Positions 6,696 to 12,705 of a DNA stretch of 12,705 nucleotides are shown piece after piece (positions within the stretch are counted from its first letter, which is position 1; the number at the start of each line of letters is the position of its first letter). This DNA is from an uncultured Acidimicrobiaceae bacterium. Its GTDB lineage: Bacteria; Actinomycetota; Acidimicrobiia; Acidimicrobiales; RAAP-2. The notes beneath the pieces are model-generated. The model was not told the origin of the DNA. It made no database searches and was given only the letters and a program-made list of their open reading frames with translations. Position numbers and translations under genes: made by a program. The stretch is taken from NCBI GenBank assembly GCA_937894805.1, contig CALAYR010000148.1, positions 1 through 12,705 on the forward strand, in the 5' to 3' direction.

Positions 6696-6718
6696 CGAAC
6701 ACTTGTTCGTAGTACGTT
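6690..6718 (+). promoter_or_regulatory. recA promoter
   Basis: TTGAAG (6690-6695) and TACGTT (6713-6718) stand 17 bp apart and fit the -35 and -10 of a housekeeping sigma promoter. The start would be near 6725, leaving a leader of about 45-70 nt depending on which recA start is used. The LexA box fills most of the spacer, where bound LexA would block RNA polymerase. The hexamers are imperfect, but the spacing and the box placement support them. Confidence 0.6.
6696..6709. promoter_or_regulatory. LexA binding site (SOS box)
   Basis: CGAAC-ACTT-GTTCG is a perfect palindrome matching the Gram-positive/actinobacterial SOS box core GAAC-N4-GTTC. It lies about 90 nt before the recA start, between the -35 and -10 hexamers. 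LexA bound here would repress recA until RecA-promoted LexA self-cleavage after DNA damage. No lexA gene is in the window. Confidence 0.85.
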
Positions 6719-6795
6719 GCCAATGACAGAAACCGACCGTTGTCACAGTGGATTTCTACGGTGGGTCCATGACAAAGAGAGAACAGGTACGTGAG

Positions 6796-7851
6796 ATGGC
6801 AAACGAAGATCGCAGCAAGGCACTTGAAGCAGCGCTCGGACAGATCGAGAAGCAGTTCGGTAAGGGCTCCATCATGAAGATGGGCGACAACTTGAGCATG
6901 AACGTTGAGTCGATCTCAACCGGTTCACTCGCACTCGACATGGCGCTCGGCGTCGGCGGTCTGCCGAAGGGTCGCATCGTCGAGGTCTATGGTCCTGAGT
7001 CGTCCGGTAAGTCGACACTCGCTCTGCACGTCGTTGCGGAAGCGCAACGCAACGGTGGAGTCTGCGCCTATATCGACGCCGAACACGCCCTCGACCCGGT
7101 CTACGCTCGCGCCATTGGTGTCAACGTTGACGAGCTCTACATCAGCCAGCCCGACACCGGTGAGCAGGCTCTGGAAATTGCCGACACGTTGATTCGTTCA
7201 GGTGCGCTTGACGTGCTCGTTATCGACTCCGTGGCGGCTTTGACTCCTCGCGCCGAAATCGAAGGCGAGATGGGTGACAGCCACGTAGGTCTCCAGGCTC
7301 GCTTGATGAGCCAGGCGCTGCGTAAGTTGACGGCGAACCTCAACAAGTCCAACACCATTGCCCTCTTCATCAACCAGCTCCGCGAAAAGATCGGCGTGAT
7401 GTACGGCAGCCCCGAAGTGACACCTGGTGGTCGTGCTCTGAAGTTCTACTCCTCAGTGCGTCTGGACATTCGTCGCATTGAGGCGATCAAGGACGGTACT
7501 GAAGTAATTGGTAACCGCACCCGCGTCAAGGTTGTTAAAAACAAGGTCGCTGCGCCGTTCAAGCAGGCTGAGTTCGACATCATGTACGGACAGGGCATTA
7601 GCCGCGAAGGTTCCGTCCTTGAAGTTGCCGTTGAACTTGGATTTGTCAAGAAGGCCGGCGCTTGGTTCACCTACGAGGGCGAGCAGCTCGGTCAAGGTCG
7701 CGAGAACGTGAAGGGCTATCTCCGTGAGAACCCTCAACTGATGTTGGAAATCGACACTCGCGTACGTGAGCACCTGGCCAATTTGCTCAAGCCAGTCGAT
7801 GTCGACGCCGACCTCGAGATTGACGCCGACACCCCAATCTCCGCTGAGTAG
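6796..7851 (+). CDS. recA: Recombinase RecA
   Basis: ATP-dependent strand-exchange protein and SOS co-protease, acting as a filament on single-stranded DNA. It has 351 residues from this start, normal length, with no intein. Walker A is GPESSGKST at residues 66-74 (many RecAs have GKTT). Walker B lies in LDVLVIDSVAAL, and the L2/signature region includes ALKFYSSVRLDIRR. The C-terminal tail is acidic (DVDADLEIDAD), as in other RecAs. I chose ATG at 6796 because the protein then begins MANEDRSKALEAALGQIEK, as in relatives, with AGG 8 nt upstream. ATG at 6769, preceded by GGTGGG, would add nine residues and remains possible; ATG at 6748 is less likely. Transcription is probably LexA-controlled. 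No recX follows, and a strong terminator isolates the gene. Confidence 0.97.
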   Translation: MANEDRSKALEAALGQIEKQFGKGSIMKMGDNLSMNVESISTGSLALDMALGVGGLPKGRIVEVYGPESSGKSTLALHVVAEAQRNGGVCAYIDAEHALDPVYARAIGVNVDELYISQPDTGEQALEIADTLIRSGALDVLVIDSVAALTPRAEIEGEMGDSHVGLQARLMSQALRKLTANLNKSNTIALFINQLREKIGVMYGSPEVTPGGRALKFYSSVRLDIRRIEAIKDGTEVIGNRTRVKVVKNKVAAPFKQAEFDIMYGQGISREGSVLEVAVELGFVKKAGAWFTYEGEQLGQGRENVKGYLRENPQLMLEIDTRVREHLANLLKPVDVDADLEIDADTPISAE

Positions 7852-7864
7852 GCAATAGTCGCAG

Positions 7865-7932
7865 CACCTCACACGATGGTCGGGCTTCGGCCCCCGAGTT
7901 TTCCTTCTTTTACTCGGACATCGTGTGAGGTG
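7865..7932. repeat. Perfect 14-bp inverted repeat enclosing the recA terminator
   Basis: CACCTCACACGATG (7865-7878) is exactly complementary in reverse to CATCGTGTGAGGTG (7919-7932). A few more outer pairs are possible (GCA at 7861-7863 with TGC at 7935-7937). The 40-nt interior holds the terminator hairpin and its T-rich tract, so the RNA or cruciform DNA could form a branched structure. Such a long perfect stem outside the terminator is not needed for ordinary termination. Confidence 0.85.
7880..7911 (+). terminator. Rho-independent terminator of recA
   Basis: Stem TCGGG (7880-7884) pairs with CCCGA (7893-7897) around a small loop with an inner TTCG-type turn. It is followed by the T-rich stretch TTTTCCTTCTTTT (7899-7911). 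It lies about 30 nt after the recA stop. A competing pairing, CCGAG (7894-7898) with CTCGG (7913-7917), would take the T-rich tract into a loop and break the terminator stem. Confidence 0.75.
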
Positions 7933-7963
7933 GTTGCCACACATTGCCCTCAGGAATCACCGG

Positions 7964-7969
7964 TAGCGT
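7964..7969 (+). promoter_or_regulatory. -10 element at leaderless spacing for the acyltransferase
   Basis: TAGCGT fits the TANNNT pattern and ends 6 nt before the GTG start, so transcription would begin at or next to the start codon. This leaderless arrangement is common in actinobacteria. No clear ribosome-binding site precedes the GTG, which agrees, and no good -35 was found. A new promoter is expected here because the recA terminator lies just upstream. Confidence 0.45.
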
Positions 7970-7975
7970 TGTTTC

Positions 7976-8623
7976 GTGAGACTTCGTGGATGGCGCCGCC
8001 GCCAATTGGGCGCAGTGATTCGTTCCGTCCGTTCATTTCTCAACGACACCGCGATTGTCGGCCAGGAAGATCGCTACGCCAAGACTTTCCACTACTTCGG
8101 TGCCGGGGCGGCGCTGCTAGCTCCCCAGGGTGTTATCTACAACGAGGGGTATCTCTCTATTGGTGACGAGACCATGGTTGGGCCCAATGTCTGTCTCACG
8201 GCCGGCATGGGTCCCGGACAGACCATGCTTTCGAATCCCGTCGTACGCATTGGTCGCAAGTGCATCATTGGTCGTGGTTCGCACATTATTGGACATTGGT
8301 CGATAGAACTTGGCGACGAAATTCAAACTGGCCCCTACGTCTACATCACCGATCAGAACCACGGCTACGAAGACATCGATGCTCCCGTGGGTTGGCAGGC
8401 CACCAAAGAGGGTGCTGTCAAAATTGGATCTGGTAGTTGGCTTGGGGCCAACGTCGTCATCTTGCCGGGAACGACGCTAGGTCGCAATTCTGTCGTGGCC
8501 GCCGGAGCGGTCGTCCGGGGTGAATTCCCTGACCACGTCGTCCTCGGGGGAGTACCCGCGAGGATTCTTCGCCACTATGACGAAGATCGTGGCTGGGTGG
8601 AAGGCGCTCCGTTACATGGCTAG
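7976..8623 (+). CDS. Left-handed beta-helix (hexapeptide-repeat) acyltransferase
   Basis: Probably transfers an acetyl or other acyl group from CoA to a sugar, lipid or small molecule, working as a trimer. It has 215 residues. A basic N-terminus (MRLRGWRRRQ) precedes hexapeptide-type repeats from about residue 50 to 195, for example IGDETMVGPNVCL, IGRKCIIGRGSHI, LGDEIQTGPYVYI and IGSGSWLGANVVILPG. The likely catalytic His is H129 in TDQNHGYED, the pattern of maltose O-acetyltransferase-like enzymes. The end of the helix is LGGVPARILRHYDED. The start is GTG at 7976; no good ribosome-binding site is seen and a -10 box sits at leaderless spacing. Its 3' end overlaps the start of the MFS gene by 8 nt, so the two are probably coupled. 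The acceptor substrate cannot be deduced. Confidence 0.85.
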   Translation: MRLRGWRRRQLGAVIRSVRSFLNDTAIVGQEDRYAKTFHYFGAGAALLAPQGVIYNEGYLSIGDETMVGPNVCLTAGMGPGQTMLSNPVVRIGRKCIIGRGSHIIGHWSIELGDEIQTGPYVYITDQNHGYEDIDAPVGWQATKEGAVKIGSGSWLGANVVILPGTTLGRNSVVAAGAVVRGEFPDHVVLGGVPARILRHYDEDRGWVEGAPLHG

Positions 8624-9884
8624 TTCGAGCTGGGGTCTCGACCTTTCACCGTTGCGCGTTTCGGCGACGTATCGTCGTCTCTACGCCTCGGGCTTTGTCA
8701 CCAATATCGGAAGCCAGGCGACGTACGTCACCGTGGCATACCAGCTAAAGCAGTTGACAAATTCAGCATTGGCTGTAGGCATCATCGGTCTCGTGGAGTT
8801 AGCGCCGTTAATCATTTTCGGTCTGTACGGCGGTGTGATTGCCGATCACTTCAATCGCCGCACCATTGTCGTAGCTTCTGAATTTGGCCTGATGTGCGCA
8901 GCGATTGCCCTCATCATTAATGCCTCGGTGGCTCACCCCAGCGCTCTCATGCTCTACATCGTGGTGGCGTTCGCGGCCGTTGGTGATGGTCTGCAGCGAC
9001 CAAGTCTTGATGCTCTCAATCAAGAGCTCGTGCCGCACGAGATTCAACGCCAAGCGTCAGCTCTTGGCATGTTTCGGTGGACCTTTGGGGCCATCGTGGG
9101 CCCGGCCATCGGCGGTTTCGTAGCCGTTGCGTACGGCTGTCGAGTGGTCTACATCGCCGATGTGATCACCTTTGCCGTTTCGTTGGCGTTCCTCCTTGGC
9201 ATCAAGGCCGTGGTTCGTCCCGAGCGGGAGGGTCGACCTTCCTTCGCCAGCCTCCGCGTCGGCTTCGCCTACGCCGTTGGCCGCCGGGATCTCCTTGGCA
9301 CCTATCTCGTTGACCTCGCCGCCATGATGCTGGCCTACCCCATGTTCATGTTGCCCTTTGTCGCTGATCACTTTCACCAGACCTACGCACTGGCAGTGCT
9401 CTATATGGCAATGCCGCTGGGTGCCTTAGTGGCGAGCTTGACGTCAAAGTGGACCGCGCGCGTCCATCACTACGGAAGAGCGGTTGCACTTGCGGCCGCA
9501 CTGTGGGGAGTCGGCATCGCCCTCTTTGGTTGGACCTCGTCGCTTGCCATCGCCGTGCTGGGACTGTTCTGGGCCGGTGCGGCCGACTCCATTAGCGCCA
9601 TGTTCCGGGGGACTATGTGGAATCAGTCGATTCCACCGGACGTCCGTGGCCGAATGGCCAGTATTGAAATGTTGAGTTATTCCATTGGTCCTCGTGTGGG
9701 GCAGTTTCGTAGTGGTGCGATGACCGCAGCGTTTGGCCTCCGGACATCCTTGGCGCTGGGCGGACTTGCCTGTGCTGGTGTCTGCGCCGCGCTCCCGGTG
9801 GTTTTGCCGGAACTTTGGAAGTTTGATGTCCGGTCTAACGCGGATGTGGCCAACGTGGCGGCGATTCGTGCGCAAGAGGCGTAG
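8616..9884 (+). CDS. Major facilitator superfamily transporter, EntS/MFS_3-like exporter
   Basis: Probable proton-driven efflux carrier in the cytoplasmic membrane. It has 422 residues and is hydrophobic throughout, with the expected 10-12 membrane segments. The MFS motif A between helices 2 and 3 is GGVIADHFNRR at residues 72-82. The N-terminal RRLYASGFVTNIGSQATYVTV and the LVPHEIQRQASAL, IVGPAIGG and IPPDVRGRMAS segments match the enterobactin-exporter-like branch. I chose ATG at 8616, which overlaps the acyltransferase stop and has GGAAGG 11 nt upstream. Starts at 8520 or 8577 would add residues lying inside the acyltransferase gene. Pairing with an acyltransferase suggests export of an acylated product, but this is inference. 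It ends 31 nt before the convergent SGNH gene. Confidence 0.88.
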   Translation: MASSSWGLDLSPLRVSATYRRLYASGFVTNIGSQATYVTVAYQLKQLTNSALAVGIIGLVELAPLIIFGLYGGVIADHFNRRTIVVASEFGLMCAAIALIINASVAHPSALMLYIVVAFAAVGDGLQRPSLDALNQELVPHEIQRQASALGMFRWTFGAIVGPAIGGFVAVAYGCRVVYIADVITFAVSLAFLLGIKAVVRPEREGRPSFASLRVGFAYAVGRRDLLGTYLVDLAAMMLAYPMFMLPFVADHFHQTYALAVLYMAMPLGALVASLTSKWTARVHHYGRAVALAAALWGVGIALFGWTSSLAIAVLGLFWAGAADSISAMFRGTMWNQSIPPDVRGRMASIEMLSYSIGPRVGQFRSGAMTAAFGLRTSLALGGLACAGVCAALPVVLPELWKFDVRSNADVANVAAIRAQEA

Positions 9885-9915
9885 TCCGCTACTCCGACAG
9901 CTGAAACAAGAACGT

Positions 9916-10842
9916 CTAAAGCAACGGCTGAATAGCCGTTTGAATAACGGTCTTTAAGTACTGCACGTACGTGGCTGAAGCATGGCCTTGGTCAAACTTG
10001 GTGATGTAGTCGCCGATAACGGGTGAGCATGTCTTGGCTGTGCAGAACCATTGGTGGGTAGGTATGAAGGTCGTATTGGTATCGCGAGCAGCATTCTGCT
10101 CGGCCAACTGCTGACCGGTCACGGTTGGATTCGTATACGACGTTGCGCAGGATTGGACCCGCTTCAAATTCATCGCAAGGCATTGACCGGGTCGAGCGTC
10201 GCTCCAAATGAGATCTTCAAAGATGGCGACTCGTGTCTTCGCGGTCTTGAGGCGAGAAATCGTCGAGACGAGCCCAGCGCGCCAAGCAGCCGAGGAGAAG
10301 GAATGTTGGTTGGCGTCACCAATCAACGCAGTTCTCTCCCCGAGTAGCACCAACTTGGGGTGCAGGCTCGTAATCGTCGCAATTTGCTGAGGCAGCCACG
10401 TGTTACAGAAATCAAAGTCTTGGAAACCCAAAGGTTCGTACTGGACGTTGATCTCGGCTACGTGGCAGCTGGCGTGCCAAATGACGACCAATTTGAAGTG
10501 GTTTGCGAGCGCAATTGGAGCGAGGGCTGGCAGCCAATGTGATGCATGGGAGTCTCCGAAGAGCACCACGGTGGTCTTCGAGTTGGTCGAACCAAAGACA
10601 CACTGCGTGGCCGTGTCGCAGCCGGGATTACTCGAGACGGGGTAGATCCGCGCGACGGTGTCTTGGGAAGAATTAGGAATCGCTGCGAGGACCTTTGGCG
10701 TTACCTTCAAAATTTTCGGCGAACTAGCCACCGCGGCGGCAACCTGACTCGCAGTTCCGCTCGGTGGGGTAGCAGCGAGTGCTGCGGACGCGGCGAAGGC
10801 GGTGATCGCAGCACTGATCACTATGGGCCGTAGGACGCGCAT
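9916..10842 (-). CDS. Secreted SGNH-fold hydrolase (OafA/YrhL C-terminal domain type), free-standing
   Basis: Probably an extracellular esterase or O-acyl transferase/deacylase acting on cell-envelope glycans. It has 308 residues from ATG at 10842. Residues 2-24 form a signal peptide (LRPIVISAAITAFAASAALA) with an ALA-A cleavage motif. The mature part shows VVLFGDSHASHW with nucleophile S98 in GDSHA, and a C-terminal FDQGHAS with D284 and H287, the expected catalytic Asp/His. Eight cysteines (75, 81, 126, 146, 221, 232, 267, 272) lie in the mature domain, consistent with disulfides outside the cell. This domain is usually fused behind a ten-helix acyltransferase-3 membrane domain, which is absent here. 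A longer reading from 10932 was rejected because it would place 30 residues ahead of the signal peptide and overlap serB. A -10 box lies 6 nt before the ATG. Confidence 0.82.
   Translation of the reverse strand: MRVLRPIVISAAITAFAASAALAATPPSGTASQVAAAVASSPKILKVTPKVLAAIPNSSQDTVARIYPVSSNPGCDTATQCVFGSTNSKTTVVLFGDSHASHWLPALAPIALANHFKLVVIWHASCHVAEINVQYEPLGFQDFDFCNTWLPQQIATITSLHPKLVLLGERTALIGDANQHSFSSAAWRAGLVSTISRLKTAKTRVAIFEDLIWSDARPGQCLAMNLKRVQSCATSYTNPTVTGQQLAEQNAARDTNTTFIPTHQWFCTAKTCSPVIGDYITKFDQGHASATYVQYLKTVIQTAIQPLL
9923..9940. terminator. Possible terminator hairpin in the convergent gene end
   Basis: AACGGCT-GAAT-AGCCGTT is a perfect 7-bp stem with a 4-nt loop. It lies 38 nt after the MFS stop and inside the last codons of the convergent SGNH gene. 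It is well placed to end the plus-strand transcript, but only a poor T-run follows on either strand, so its role as an intrinsic terminator is doubtful. Confidence 0.35.
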
Positions 10843-10848
10843 CACACA

Positions 10849-10854
10849 ATCGTA
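10849..10854 (-). promoter_or_regulatory. -10 element at leaderless spacing for the SGNH gene
   Basis: On the minus strand, TACGAT ends exactly 6 nt before ATG at 10842, which would put the transcription start at the start codon. A weak TTCGAA lies 17 bp further upstream as a possible -35. No ribosome-binding site is evident. This also supports choosing 10842 as the start. Confidence 0.5.
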
Positions 10855-10904
10855 GGACACCGTACTTGTGCTTCGAAGGGCACGAGGAGAGGCGTAAAAC
10901 GCTC

Positions 10905-10910
10905 TAACCT
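10905..10910 (+). promoter_or_regulatory. -10 element at leaderless spacing for serB
   Basis: TAACCT ends 6 nt before ATG at 10917, mirroring the arrangement on the opposite strand. The nearest purine-rich stretch (GAGGAGAGG near 10885) is too far from the ATG to act as a normal ribosome-binding site, which favours a leaderless message. No convincing -35 was found. Confidence 0.45.
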
Positions 10911-10916
10911 CACACC

Positions 10917-12101
10917 ATGGCCACAACGACATATCTCGTCACCGTGAGTGGTCCCGACCGTCCCGGAATCGCCGCCTCGCTCTTCTCGGCCGTTTCGCCT
11001 CAGCGCTATCCCGAAGTGGAAATTTCCGACATTGCGCAAATCACCATTCGGGGCTATCTCGTGCTCTGTGTCGAGATCACACTGGATGACGCAACGGCTC
11101 CCGAGACTGTTCAGGTCGAGATTATTAAGGCTGGGGTGCGTGACGAAGGCGTCCAGGTCTCCGTGGTGCGCGTCGAACCCGAAGAGTTTCTCAACGGCAA
11201 GCGTCTCTTGCTTACCGTGTTGGCCCCAGCGGTTTCGACCGAAGCGCTCGGAACGGTTTTTTCCGCCATGGCTTCGTGTGGCGCGACGTGCGAACGAATT
11301 GTGCATCTCGCGAGCTATCCCGTGGACTGTTATGAGCTCGTCGTGCGGGGTCCCAATCACGCCACCCTTCGCGAAGTCCTGACGCAGGCCGCTCGCCAGG
11401 CGGGTCTCGACGTGGCCGTCCAGCGCGCCGGTCTGCACCGTCGCTCAAAGCATCTCGTCGTCATGGATGCCGATTCAACGCTGCTCCGCGACGAAGTGAT
11501 CGACATGATCGCCGAAGAGGCCGGGTGCGCTAACGAGGTCAGTGCGATTACGGCATCAGCTATGGCCGGCGAGATTGACTTTGCCGAGTCGTTACGACGC
11601 CGAGTACGACTTTTAGCGGGCCTCGATGTTGCGATGCTCGATGAAGTCCGAGCCAAGCTGCGACTCACCCCCGGAGCGCGAACCCTCATTCGCACCCTCC
11701 AGCGTCTGGGCTATGTCCCCGCCGTTGTTTCGGGCGGCTTCGTCGAGGTTCTCGAACCCCTACTCCGCGACCTCGGGGTTGAGTACCTTGCGGCCAATCG
11801 TCTCGCTGTCGCGGATGGTCGGCTGACCGGTGAAATCGACGGAGAGATTGTTGACCGTGAAGGCAAGGCGCACGCGCTCGCTCGTTTTGCCAACGAGATT
11901 GGGGTTCCGCTCCAGCAGACTGTCGCCATCGGTGATGGCGCCAACGACATTGACATGCTGTCACTCGCTGGTCTTGGTATTGCCTTCAATGCCAAGCCCG
12001 TAGTGCGCGATCACGCTGACGCCGCTATCAATGTGCCGTACCTAGACGCCGTGCTGTACTTCCTTGGTATCAGCCGAGAAGAAATAGAGGCCGATTCATG
12101 A
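10917..12101 (+). CDS. serB: Phosphoserine phosphatase SerB with tandem ACT domains
   Basis: Hydrolyses O-phosphoserine to serine and phosphate, the last step of serine biosynthesis, in the cytoplasm. It has 394 residues, as in long actinobacterial SerB proteins. The first ACT domain covers about 1-85 (VSGPDRPGIAA) and the second about 95-170; these usually bind amino acids for feedback control. The HAD catalytic domain follows: motif I MDADSTLL with nucleophile D184 and acid/base D186, motif II S272 in VSGGF, motif III K317, and motif IV GDGANDIDM with D340 and D344. ATG at 10917 begins directly with the ACT domain. It is divergent from the SGNH gene across 74 nt. Its TGA overlaps the ATG of the monooxygenase gene by 4 nt. 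All catalytic residues are present, so the identification is firm. Confidence 0.95.
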   Translation: MATTTYLVTVSGPDRPGIAASLFSAVSPQRYPEVEISDIAQITIRGYLVLCVEITLDDATAPETVQVEIIKAGVRDEGVQVSVVRVEPEEFLNGKRLLLTVLAPAVSTEALGTVFSAMASCGATCERIVHLASYPVDCYELVVRGPNHATLREVLTQAARQAGLDVAVQRAGLHRRSKHLVVMDADSTLLRDEVIDMIAEEAGCANEVSAITASAMAGEIDFAESLRRRVRLLAGLDVAMLDEVRAKLRLTPGARTLIRTLQRLGYVPAVVSGGFVEVLEPLLRDLGVEYLAANRLAVADGRLTGEIDGEIVDREGKAHALARFANEIGVPLQQTVAIGDGANDIDMLSLAGLGIAFNAKPVVRDHADAAINVPYLDAVLYFLGISREEIEADS

Positions 12102-12705
12102 GTGTTCCTAACAACGCAGTCGAAGTGCTGATTATTGGTTCTGGTTTCGGGGGACTCGGCATGGCGATTGAAATCGATCGCCGCCGTCTGGGTTCGTATC
12201 TCATCTTGGAGCAGGCCGACGCCATCGGCGGAACTTGGCGTGACAACACGTACCCTGGTGCAGCCTGCGACGTTAAGGCCACCCTCTATCACTACTCGTA
12301 CGCCCCGTGGGCGTGGAGTCGTACGTACCCGCCGCAGTCGGAGATCTTGGCGTACATTCGTGCCACAGCCGACCGCTACCGAGTCACACCTCGGGTGCTC
12401 ACCAATAAGTCGGTGGTCTCGGCCGAATGGAAATCGGAGTGGGGACTGTGGGAAGTCGTCTGTAAGGACAACACCAAATATCACGGCCGCTATCTGGTCG
12501 GTGCGACGGGGCAGCTCAATCGGCCCTCCGTTCCCGAGTTTCCCGGTCGTGACTCATTTGCCGGTCCCCAGTTCCATACGGCTCGCTGGGATCACTCGGT
12601 TGATCTGATGGGCAAGCGAGTGGCCCTGATTGGGTCGGGTGCCAGCGCCATTCAGGTCGGTCCCGCCATTGCCGATTCTGTGGGCCAGCTCGAAGTCTTC
12701 CAGCG
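12098..12705 (+). CDS. Flavin-dependent Baeyer-Villiger monooxygenase, N-terminal part (runs off right edge)
   Basis: FAD- and NADPH-dependent enzyme expected to insert oxygen next to a carbonyl, giving esters or lactones, or to oxidise heteroatoms. About 202 residues are visible of a protein normally near 500 or more. The FAD-binding motif GSGFGGLG is at residues 14-21. GGTWRDNTYPGAACD (44-58) is the flavoprotein signature seen in cyclohexanone- and phenylacetone-type enzymes. The Type I fingerprint FAGPQFHTARWD covers 154-165 with key H160 and W164. The NADPH-binding motif begins IGSGASAIQ at 178. The start ATG overlaps the serB stop (ATGA), implying coupled translation. The substrate is unknown; the N-hydroxylating and flavin-containing monooxygenase relatives are less likely because the full fingerprint matches. 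Confidence 0.9.
   Translation, partial: MSVPNNAVEVLIIGSGFGGLGMAIEIDRRRLGSYLILEQADAIGGTWRDNTYPGAACDVKATLYHYSYAPWAWSRTYPPQSEILAYIRATADRYRVTPRVLTNKSVVSAEWKSEWGLWEVVCKDNTKYHGRYLVGATGQLNRPSVPEFPGRDSFAGPQFHTARWDHSVDLMGKRVALIGSGASAIQVGPAIADSVGQLEVFQ

Noticed and set aside
10843..10932. Thirty-residue N-terminal extension of the SGNH protein
   Set aside because: It would place an extra segment before a clear signal peptide and overlap serB; the -10 box at 10849-10854 lies within it.
10842..11438. 198-codon open frame antisense to serB
   Set aside because: It lies opposite a well-conserved gene with intact catalytic motifs and resembles no known protein; it is a by-product of GC-rich codon use. The same holds for the other long antisense frames, such as 4562-4999, 7453-7944, 9444-9875 and 12011-12484.
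1..12705. CRISPR arrays, insertion sequences or a defence island
   Set aside because: No regularly spaced repeats, transposase or known defence genes; nearly all sequence is covered by recognisable housekeeping or metabolic genes.

Overview
The window looks like chromosomal DNA of a Gram-positive, moderately high-GC actinobacterium. Class Acidimicrobiia is my best guess, but this is inferred from gene style and not proven. The evidence is a rimO-pgsA-cinA-recA gene order, a SerB with two ACT domains, a Type I Baeyer-Villiger monooxygenase, an actinobacterial-type LexA box (GAAC-N4-GTTC) before recA, several start codons preceded by a -10 box at leaderless spacing, and frequent 4-nt stop/start overlaps. 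No phage, transposon, CRISPR, integrase or recognised defence genes are visible. Most of the window is ordinary core chromosome.

Layout. (1) Positions 1-1932, minus strand: a TetR-type regulator, a secreted amino-acid binding protein, and the start of its ABC permease, which runs off the left edge. A palindrome between the regulator and the binding-protein gene is a candidate operator. A terminator-like hairpin overlaps the proposed permease start codon. (2) Positions 2104-2212, plus strand: a tRNA-Ser(GCU) with its own likely promoter and an encoded CCA. (3) Positions 2258-6613, plus strand: rimO, a pgsA-like phosphatidyltransferase gene and cinA are joined by 4-nt overlaps, followed 29 nt later by a class C beta-lactamase-like serine hydrolase. 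(4) Positions 6653-7938: recA with a LexA box inside its promoter, and a terminator nested in a perfect 14-bp inverted repeat. No recX follows. (5) Positions 7976-9884: a left-handed beta-helix acyltransferase overlapping an MFS exporter. (6) Positions 9916-10842, minus strand: a secreted, free-standing SGNH hydrolase. It is divergent from (7) serB at 10917, which overlaps a Baeyer-Villiger monooxygenase gene that runs off the right edge.

How it fits together: the first block is an amino-acid uptake system. The second is a housekeeping operon for S12 methylthiolation, phospholipid synthesis and pyridine-nucleotide repair, leading to the SOS-controlled recombinase. The third block (acyltransferase, exporter, secreted SGNH esterase) may concern cell-surface or exported-metabolite modification, but no sequence evidence links those three functionally. 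The less routine points are regulatory: an attenuator-like hairpin over the permease start, the nested palindrome after recA, and leaderless-type -10 boxes at three starts, two of them divergent. I found no convincing undescribed multi-gene system.
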